Source: Physcia stellaris (Eukaryota > Ascomycota > Lecanoromycetes > Caliciales > Physciaceae). Taken from it: DNA of 64,000 nucleotides. Of the stretch, positions 56,815 through 64,000 are shown piece by piece. The stretch spans positions 1 to 64,000 of the forward strand of contig JABSSW010000074.1 in NCBI GenBank assembly GCA_018902385.1, read 5' to 3'. The notes below the pieces were generated by a model that searched no databases, was not told the DNA's origin, and saw nothing but the letters and a program-made list of their open reading frames with translations. Made by a program: the position numbers and the translations under genes. Position 1 is the first letter of the stretch; the number at the start of each line of letters is the position of its first letter.

Positions 56815-58155
56815 TGCTGATTGTTTTTTGATTGTGGAACGAGAGCGGATAAAAGAGAAAGGAGCCCATGATTATATACTGCTTGGCGACAATGAATTTG
56901 TTCGTTCGCTTACTCAGATCGGCAGCAACTCGCCGTAGTTCATCAGTGTACGAAAAGGAGCTGCAGCAGTTGTGCATGGCTCAAGCTCCTGGGTTCTAAG
57001 TTCTAACAGGTTGTACGCATGAACAATGTCGGCGGTGCATTATTTTCCGTAAAAAGCTTGAGTCGAAGCTTGAGTCAATCCCAGTCTGGCCAGGCTTTTC
57101 CTGAAATCGCTACACATGCCCTCATAGGTATAAGGTCAACGTCAGAAAGCTTCGCAATCCGAGTCTGGCTTAAGCTGTGCAGGTACGGAGCTTGTCCGTT
57201 GACAGGCGGGCGAATAGAGGCGAGGCGTTCTGAGAAATTAAAGCAGGGTGTTTGTACAGATGCAGGGTTCTCTTTGGCGACGTTAGAGTACCTGTGCACA
57301 AATAATTAGCTCCCGTACTAGTATCAGTGGTCAGTGATGGAGACCCCAGATATGCAAGATGAGATCAGTTGTCGCAAGAGTTTCCACATCAAAAACTTGG
57401 CAGCAAATATTGTCTCTCAACTAAACAAGACAAGATGCGAGTACCTAGTCGACGCTGCTGTGCGCATAAATCCTGCTAGCACCAATGCACGACATCTAGT
57501 AAGGACGGCTTGCGAGCTTGACAACGAAATTCCAGTAGTGCGTGAATTGGAAAGAAAACGACGGAGAGCTAGAAGTGTGAGCACGAGGATAAATGAATTA
57601 CATCCGAAATGATTTGGAGATGTCATTGATGCAGGTACAGGTCGGAGTGATGGTAGGTAGCAGTATCTCTCAGGATGATTAAAGGAGGAGATTCGGGAGG
57701 TTTGAGAGACTGTTGGTTGGAGTGCGCGAGAGTGAAGAAGTTACTCGATTGCTGGAGTTGTCCGTGCCGTAGCCATCAACAAGTGGCTAAGTGTTCCACA
57801 GCTCCCATTCGTGGCTTTTCTCCTCCATGGATCTAGCTGCCTTCTCATTCTAAGCTTCTTTGTGTCTCCACTTCAACGCTTCCATTTGAGAGGCTGCAGA
57901 AATTCATCGAGATGGATGCCTCCCAACGGCTCCTTTTAATGGGCAGCCGTTTCTCCTTCGCCGTCCATCTCCTTCACTTGTAATCTCTTCTTCAACTACA
58001 GCGCTGCCATCCTTAGTTCGCTTTATTCTTGGCCTTCTAAATCTTCAAGCTGCACCTCAATAGCCGATCTTTGGTCTCTAGTGATACTTAATAAGCCACT
58101 CGATCAAGGCTGGTTGGCTTTGCATGTATTCTTCCCCAAAGCCGAAAACGTCGCA
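56815..58155. other. Intergenic, nothing supported
   Basis: The promoter side of the copper amine oxidase and the 3' flank of the next minus-strand gene. A 92-codon frame at 57334-57612 (+), Arg-rich at its end, has no recognisable family. Confidence 0.45.
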
Positions 58156-58160
58156 ATTTC

Positions 58161-59426
58161 TCATCGAGGACCGTCAAAATGCGGCAGTCGATCAAACCTC
58201 GGCCGCCCACTCACACTCGGCGCCGCATCTCCCAGTAGCTTCCCCAGCCGCTCAATGACAGCCCGATACGTCTCAGGCGCGCTATAATGCCAATTGATGT
58301 TGTGCCCGCTGACAGGCGCGTACCAATCGAAGCCCGAGTTACCTGCGAAATTCTTGTCTACTGCCGTAAGTACCGTCTTATTGAAAACGCATTCCTTCAC
58401 CGGTGTAAATCCACATATCGCTGGATCCTTCGATCCCGTCACCACGAATACCTTTCCCTTAAATGCCGGGATAGTCGTAGGCCCGAAGTCCGCGCCTTCG
58501 CCGATGGGTTGCGCGCCTTGAGTTTCATAGTCTAGATGCGGGATCGATGGGTCAAAGTGATTATGGTAATAGAGAGCGGAAGTGCGGTTGATCTCGCTGT
58601 TCATACGTAGGTAGCCGTAGTTTAGATCTTTGGGATACTGCTTTGGTCGGCTCAGCGCGGCGGGGAAGTAGTGGAATGCCGGGACACCGCCTCTATTGTT
58701 GCTCCCGCCGGCGGGATAGCCCGTCAACACAAGCGCGTCCACGGCGTCAGGGTGCGTTTGCGCGAGGGAGGCGCCGAGGAGGGAGCCGGAGGAATGGGAG
58801 ACGTAGATGAGACCACCCTTAGGCGGAACAGGTATTCCGGTTGCTTGGCCTTGTTTGATGATTGTGAGGAGGGAGTAGATGGTTTCCATTTGGAGAGGGA
58901 GTTGAACGTCGTAAAGAGGATCCGGGTGCGAGGACTCACCATTGCCGAGTTTGTCAACTGCTAGTGTGGAGTAGCCAGCAAGGTTCATGGCATGGGTCCA
59001 GCTATAATTCAGTGTAGCGTTTCCCCACGAGCCGCGGTTCCAGTACTCTTTGGTGTAGCCGGCGCTGCCGTGGAGGAGGACCTGAAGAGGTGCAGGCTGG
59101 TAGGAACGAGAGACAGCAGTGCAGTACTCCGCTGCCAATTCGTAAGTGCCGCTCCTTGTTTGATTGGTAGCACTGGCAAGGAGTGATGGGTAGCTGGCGA
59201 AGAAGGCATTGACGCCTTTCTGAGTGCTCAAGGTCGACGCTGCTGGTGATGGGATGGCTTTATTGACTGCTGTCGCAGTAACGGTAAACACCGTGTGCTT
59301 ACAGTTGGAGGCAGCAAGGTAATCATAGGTGGAGTCTGGCTCCGGAGTTGAAGGCGCTGCGATAGTGGAGGGCACCGCCGCAATTAAACACACAACAAGA
59401 AGACCAAGTGCGAGTCCCATTGTCAA
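58161..59426 (-). CDS. Secreted alpha/beta hydrolase
   Basis: A single exon of 421 residues. The hydrophobic N-terminus (MTMGLALGLLVVCLIAAVPSTIA) is a signal peptide. The alpha/beta-hydrolase core shows VLLHGSAGY (the HG oxyanion region), LAVDKLGNGES (the D..G.G.S strand-loop), YVSHSSGSLLGA (nucleophile Ser in S-H-S-S-G, a variant of GxSxG), FVVTGSKDP (probable acid) and SGHNINWH near the C-terminus (catalytic His). Several N-glycosylation sites. The family is common among fungal secreted AB-hydrolase-1 proteins, and the substrate is unknown (esterase-like is the safe reading). It stands alone with its own promoter at about 59.43-59.6 kb. Confidence 0.82.
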   Translation of the reverse strand: MTMGLALGLLVVCLIAAVPSTIAAPSTPEPDSTYDYLAASNCKHTVFTVTATAVNKAIPSPAASTLSTQKGVNAFFASYPSLLASATNQTRSGTYELAAEYCTAVSRSYQPAPLQVLLHGSAGYTKEYWNRGSWGNATLNYSWTHAMNLAGYSTLAVDKLGNGESSHPDPLYDVQLPLQMETIYSLLTIIKQGQATGIPVPPKGGLIYVSHSSGSLLGASLAQTHPDAVDALVLTGYPAGGSNNRGGVPAFHYFPAALSRPKQYPKDLNYGYLRMNSEINRTSALYYHNHFDPSIPHLDYETQGAQPIGEGADFGPTTIPAFKGKVFVVTGSKDPAICGFTPVKECVFNKTVLTAVDKNFAGNSGFDWYAPVSGHNINWHYSAPETYRAVIERLGKLLGDAAPSVSGRPRFDRLPHFDGPR

Positions 59427-59429
59427 GAT

Positions 59430-59875
59430 TGACGTTCAGCTCTGGGGAGATAGATAGCAGGGCTACATATATCTTGAGGGTGTGCTTGTTGAGGCGATCC
59501 ATAAGGATTGCCCCTCGTAGGCAGGCGCCCTTTTCCGATCCTGGAATGCGGACTAATCGGAGTGCAGTTGTGTCCTCTGCCCAGCGGGTTCACATCGTGT
59601 CCATTGAAAGGCGCTCCAGCGCCCAAATCGCGTAGCCAACGATCGCGGCAATGTCTACAAAACAGTAACAGCACATGAGGGGTGTTTGAGCTGGTGATAT
59701 TGTCATACTTGGAGGTTATGGTGAAACAAGTGCTTGCGCCCATCCACGCCGACTAACCGGGCTGTTGTTTGGAGTACTTCGAGAAGCCCGGTCAGGACCA
59801 GCCGCCCCAAGGGCTTGACCGTATCTGACAAAGGAGTCGGTGAAAGATTCAGAGATGTAAGCTCCTTCAATTGAT
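59430..59875. other. Intergenic region
   Basis: Promoter of the secreted hydrolase and 3' flank of the rhodopsin-domain gene; short frames only. Confidence 0.5.
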
Positions 59876-59878
59876 ACC

Positions 59879-61086
59879 TTAGGCAATGTCATCAATGCCG
59901 TACTTCTGCATGTCATCTGTCAAGCCCATGTCATCTTTCCGCTGAACATTTGTCCCAGATTTTGTATTTTCAACGTCGTTCGCTTCGGTCTTAATAATGC
60001 CCTGCGCAACCAAATCATCCCTCATAGTGTCCCTGCGTCTGTCTCTCGGCGGAGAAAGCCGACTTTCGTTAAGCATATCTTGTGCCTGCACTGGTTCTTT
60101 GCTCACTTCGCTCCCCGAAGGCCCAGCCTCTTCCGCATGTTCAGACCACTTCTTCGAATGCGAAGTAAGCGACCATTTGATGTTCTGATCGGTCTTTTCC
60201 CCTTTCAACTTTCTGCTGCTCCAATTATAGAGTGGTCTAAGAGTGGGAATGCAAGCAGCGATTATCCCAATGGTAACCTCAAATAGCCGCCAGATCCAGT
60301 TAATGATACCATCATAGGTCCGATCCAGCGGCAGCGCTTCATCGTTAAGTATTGTCCTTACGAGACAGAAAGCCCCAGTGATGAATCCCAAGCACATCAG
60401 TGTCCATAATCCAAGCTTCGTTTTGAGATCAATCTGCACCCGCCACAGGAAGACGATCGGAAGGATGGCGAAGGAGAAATCGCTGACCACACTTATGACG
60501 GCCTGGACGAGCACAACCTTCTGCAGCGCCTCCCTACTCATACATGTGCCCTGATCGTCCCATGCGGCGTGCAACGGCTGGCATTGCATAATCCATGCGG
60601 TTGTCAGGATGGTATTCGAGAAAAGCAGGAAAGCGACCGCCCATTGCAGAGTTCGGCGAAGAGCTTTGATACGAGGTATGCGCATAAGGAAGAGGCATAT
60701 AGAGACTTTAGTCCACATCAGCGTGGCAAATGTCTGGATCCATTCTCCATAGGTATATTTGCGGAACTCGAGAAGTTGGTGCGGGGAGAGGAATTGCTGG
60801 TGGCGCCCAAAGCCATTTGAGGTTTCCACGAAGTCGAGACCGGCGCCGATGGTGTTACCAACCTGATCGTGACTGTTAGCAAATCTGTGTTGGATCGAGT
60901 AAGGCGGCTTGATCGTGGTTGAGCACTTACCACGGCCAGGATGATCGTAAAGTCATCCCACCAAAAAGCGTGGACGATGAAGATGCGAGTGAAAAGGCGA
61001 AGAAGCAGGAAGAGGATCACGAGCACGAGAAAGAAAGTAGTGAGGCCGTTGATGGGCGACTCCCAGTTACCTTGTGCCGAGGCCAT
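59879..61086 (-). CDS. PTH11-like rhodopsin-domain membrane protein
   Basis: Two exons, 61086 to about 60931 and about 60862-59879, with a GTAAGT...CAG intron. Seven hydrophobic helices begin with a helix in LTTFFLVLVILFLLLRL, followed by the family hallmark FWWDDFTIILA, then WTKVSICLFLMRI, CQPLHAAWD (extracellular C), LVQAVISVVSDFSFAILPI, and IGIIAACIPTLRPL, where the cytoplasmic tail starts. This is the fungal rhodopsin/integral membrane family (PF20684-type) that includes PTH11, a G-protein-coupled receptor-like protein; this member lacks a CFEM domain. The tail (about 120 residues) is charged and Ser-rich. A ligand cannot be inferred. Confidence 0.85.
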
Positions 61087-61089
61087 GGC

Positions 61090-61660
61090 TCGTTGTGGTG
61101 TCGTGGAATTCTCAGAGGCGGCCTTTGGTTACTTTCGAACGCATCTTCGATGGAAGTTTCGCGCAACAGCAGATGTCCTTCAAGTAATGGCATTGCTGAC
61201 AAGAGCAGCCTCGGATGCTATGGTGGGGAGCTGAGGTGGCCTCGCCGTTACATAGGCCACGTCCATCTCGTGTCCGCCTCGCACTAGCTGCTTGCGCCGC
61301 ATCCTGGCGGTCTGAAGCCTTGGCCTCGTGTTGGTGAGGTTTCTCCACAGCGATGGAATGATGTGGTGCAATGCCCCAGATAAGACTGGAACAATAAGCT
61401 GTGGGGTCGTCGATGACTGGCGTAAGAATTGTCAGCGTTGGACAATAAGCAACAATAAGCTTCTGGAGAAGGTTCCATTGGGTCGGATCAACGGTTCACC
61501 GCTTCCACGATCTCACGACTCTGGACCGCTTGGCAACCATCATGTGGAGGGAAACCCATCAACAAGATTCTTTGCAGTGAACAGGATTATTTTCGAGAAT
61601 GCGAATTTATCTCATTACAAATCCAGCCACAGGCCTTTTGCTGCTACTTTTGTTATGTAC
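61090..61660. other. Intergenic region
   Basis: The promoter of the rhodopsin-domain gene and the 3' flank of the carboxypeptidase; no supported gene. Confidence 0.5.
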
Positions 61661-61667
61661 AGTTTTA

Positions 61668-63522
61668 CTACAATCTCTCGCCATAAAACCTCCCGTGCGC
61701 AGCGTTAGGCTCTTGCGCCCTCCTGTAGATCGTGCTCGTCCCCGTGAAATTCCCTGTCTGAGTGGTAAAATCACTCTCGAAACCCAGATCAGGGATACGT
61801 CCAAGCAGCAACTCGATCGTGCGATATGCAGCACCAGGGGTATAGCCAGGAAGCTCGTGGCCTGCAAGTTGCACTTGGTAATACGTCAACCCTCGCTCTA
61901 CACCATATGTACCTAGAGCACCGGCGCCGGCGAGAGCACCGCCATTGAATTCCGGGTGGTAAGGCGTGTAGAAGGTCTTGCCTGGGTATTCTTGGAAGCC
62001 TTGCTGCCCGTTCCAGGTGACGTTCTGGAGAGCCAGCAAGGTGCCGTTGGGCGCGAGGAGAAAGTCGAGATTGCCGACGCCGATGATGGTGTTGTTCAGG
62101 CTTTCAATGACATGCTGGAGGACACCATCTTGCGCGGGGCCCAGCGAGGTGTCGGACAGGTTTTGATTGTCGGTGGCACCACCGAACACGTTGGTGGGAG
62201 TGCACTGCGCCCAATTAGTCGGAGGCGCGTTGATGGCCGCTTGGACGTCGCTGCGGTTGAAGTAGACAACTTGTCCTGGTGGACGATAGTCGCCGGGATT
62301 GACTATACCAAGCTGGCTGTAGAGGTGAGGGCAAGTATCGGTGATGTGGTAGATGTTGAAGCAAGGGTTGACCTCTAGAGCAGCGCTGTAAATATCATCA
62401 AAGACATCGCAGGTATAGTTTGGTGAAGCAAAAGGATCGGGAAGAACAGGGAACGGTCCTGGAGGTGGTGGGAATTGCAGATACTTGTTGTAGTAATCCG
62501 TGTATCCGCATGAATCTGCCTTGTCGCGAACCGCCTCCAAGAAGGTAGCGTTGAGGTCGAACAAATTCGACCAGTAGTCCACGAATGGAACGACAACAAC
62601 TGTGTCGCGTTAACATGACATTCGAAACATAAAAGTAGGCTACGAACCTTCTTGCTGATTGGTTGAATCCCCAATGATCGGATCGTTGATGGCCACACCC
62701 TTGATGTTGTAATAATCGCAATCATCTGCGTTGATGAAGGCGTCTGCAATGTACGGCACATAGAAGCCAGCATAGCTTTCACCGGTAAGATAAACACTAT
62801 AGCCGTGCACGTCGAAAGCATCGACAAAACTTTTGAAGAATCCGATAAATTCAAGGCCGAGCTCAACCTCATTTGTGATGTTTGGAACTCCCTGTGAGAA
62901 GCCGACGCCGACAGGCTGTTCAACCCACATCATATTCGTGAGATTGACCCACGTATATGGGTTCTGAACAGGTGCATTGGTTCCGGCTTCCCATGTAAAA
63001 GGGCCATTCTCGGTCAAGAGTCCGCTAAGGGAGCTACAGCCAGGTCCGCCATTGAACCAGATTGTAATTTCCTCGGCGGCAAGAGGGTTTGACGAGGGAA
63101 AGAACCTATAATGCTTCGATAAGCCAAGCTTTTCGTGCGAGCCAAGTAAAGCGGGTGTACCAGAAGAAGAGCTCGCGAGTCTCGTCTGGAGAATCCGAGA
63201 TGGGCAGTAACCCAGCGTATGACTCGCCGATGTCGAAGTCCACATCTGGAATAGCCGAACCGTTGACGACGAATTCTGCAATGCGTTAGACAAATGCAAA
63301 TAGGCAAAGACCGGACAAGCAAAAGGTACTTTCAGTATTCGCGTTCAAATACTTGGAGGCGCGTTTTTGCAGTTGTGAGTTCTCGAAAGGCTGGGCAGCT
63401 GACTTCTTCTCGATGACAGGCTGCTTGTTGGCAGCACGTTCGAAGATCTTCTTCGCTGGGCTCACCGCCGTCACCGAAGCGGCACAAAGAAGCGCGCTGA
63501 TACATGGTAACGAGAACTTCAT
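61668..63522 (-). CDS. Secreted serine carboxypeptidase (S10)
   Basis: Exons 63522-63330, 63275-63161, 63105-62648 and 62599-61668, GT-AG throughout, total 1698 nt (565 residues). S10 carboxypeptidases remove C-terminal residues, usually at acid pH, in the vacuole or outside the cell. The signal peptide is [19 protein letters not shown], followed by a prosegment with KK and KR sites. Signatures are [10 protein letters not shown] (oxyanion region), [23 protein letters not shown] with the catalytic Ser, the VGNLDFLL region with the catalytic Asp, and [11 protein letters not shown] with the catalytic His. Cysteines and N-glycosylation sites fit secretion. It resembles the fungal scpA-type subfamily rather than yeast CPY. 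Confidence 0.92.
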
Positions 63523-63524
63523 CC

Positions 63525-64000
63525 TGGCGACAATTGGAAGAGGTATGAAGGGATCAGGGAGACGTACGGGAGACTGCAGAGTAACCTTCCTCCAGGTTTA
63601 TATAGGGAAGTAGGTGCCCTGGTGTCCCATGGGTATCTGCATGTGCCTAGTCAACACGCAGAGGGGCTCGTTACCACGGTTGCCCGCAGATCACGACCTG
63701 AATGCGGCAGGTGTTGAGCGTGGTACCTGATAGCTAGGAAATATTGACATTGAATGCATCATTCCCCCCGCTTGACCCCGGCGACCTGCCTGCTCGGGAT
63801 TAGAGCATTATGTTTGCTTGAAGCACCTCGGCAGGGCCTGACCAAGTCATAACACCCATGTTTGCATCCTGCCTCGGCTGATCGACTTCAGGATCAGAAG
63901 ATAGCATGTCTTGAAGCTCTTGAATCAAACCGGAGATGACATGAATAAATAGTAGAGATAGAGACAGCGTGATAAGGAGAGCCGCGGTGCAGCGTTAATT
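63525..64000. other. Upstream region of the carboxypeptidase
   Basis: The promoter and beyond, with no gene recognised before the window ends. Confidence 0.5.

Noticed and set aside
58287-59186. Plus-strand frames opposite the secreted hydrolase
   Set aside because: Antisense shadows of a well-supported single-exon gene.
1-64000. tRNA, rRNA or CRISPR features
   Set aside because: I looked for tRNA box A/B-like sequences, conserved rRNA stretches and regularly spaced repeats and found none that I could support.

Overview
This window looks like nuclear DNA of a filamentous ascomycete (Pezizomycotina; I guess a leotiomycete or near relative, from protein families only). The signs are short GT-AG introns of roughly 50-140 bp, a two-speed layout of AT-rich and gene-bearing blocks, and fungal families such as a laccase, copper amine oxidase, S10 carboxypeptidase, PTH11-like rhodopsin-domain protein, DUF3669, DUF6594 and DUF2235 proteins, and a CPD photolyase.

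Layout. 1-8.3 kb is an extremely AT-rich block without host genes. It carries the ruin of a minus-strand Ty3/Gypsy LTR retrotransposon. Its base composition is odd: CpC and CpT are almost absent on both strands while CpA and CpG persist, which is not the classical RIP footprint. It ends beside two tandem TTAGGG units. 8.4-12.4 kb holds gene relics, among them a recognisable C-terminal part of a tyrosinase. 12.5-23 kb is a secretome stretch on the minus strand: an orphan cysteine-module protein, a two-exon WSC/PAN-like cysteine-rich protein with a Ser/Thr linker, a plectasin-like defensin, and a nine-exon laccase. 25.4-31.4 kb has a CorA-like membrane protein and a large HET-associated-type membrane protein. 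31.8-44 kb has DUF3669, photolyase, an orphan three-exon gene, a glutathione S-transferase, an F-box-like protein, pterin-4a-carbinolamine dehydratase (three small exons) and a DUF6594 membrane protein. 44.4-49 kb has a DUF2235 hydrolase, a short-chain dehydrogenase and a tetraspan membrane protein. 51.3-57 kb has a zinc-ribbon-like ORF joined to a partial copy of the neighbouring copper amine oxidase, low-complexity DNA, and the intact copper amine oxidase. 58-64 kb has a secreted alpha/beta hydrolase, the rhodopsin-domain protein and the serine carboxypeptidase.

The genes do not form one obvious pathway. The common theme is secreted enzymes and small cysteine-rich proteins (copper oxidases, peptidase, defensin, orphan effector-like proteins) near a repeat-rich block, as expected of an accessory, host- or microbe-facing region, mixed with housekeeping genes (photolyase, PCD, GST). 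Several otherwise clean genes appear to need a one-base frame change (about 30.35 kb, 47.12 kb and possibly 48.7 kb), so assembly indels should be considered before calling them pseudogenes. I saw no tRNA, rRNA or CRISPR array.
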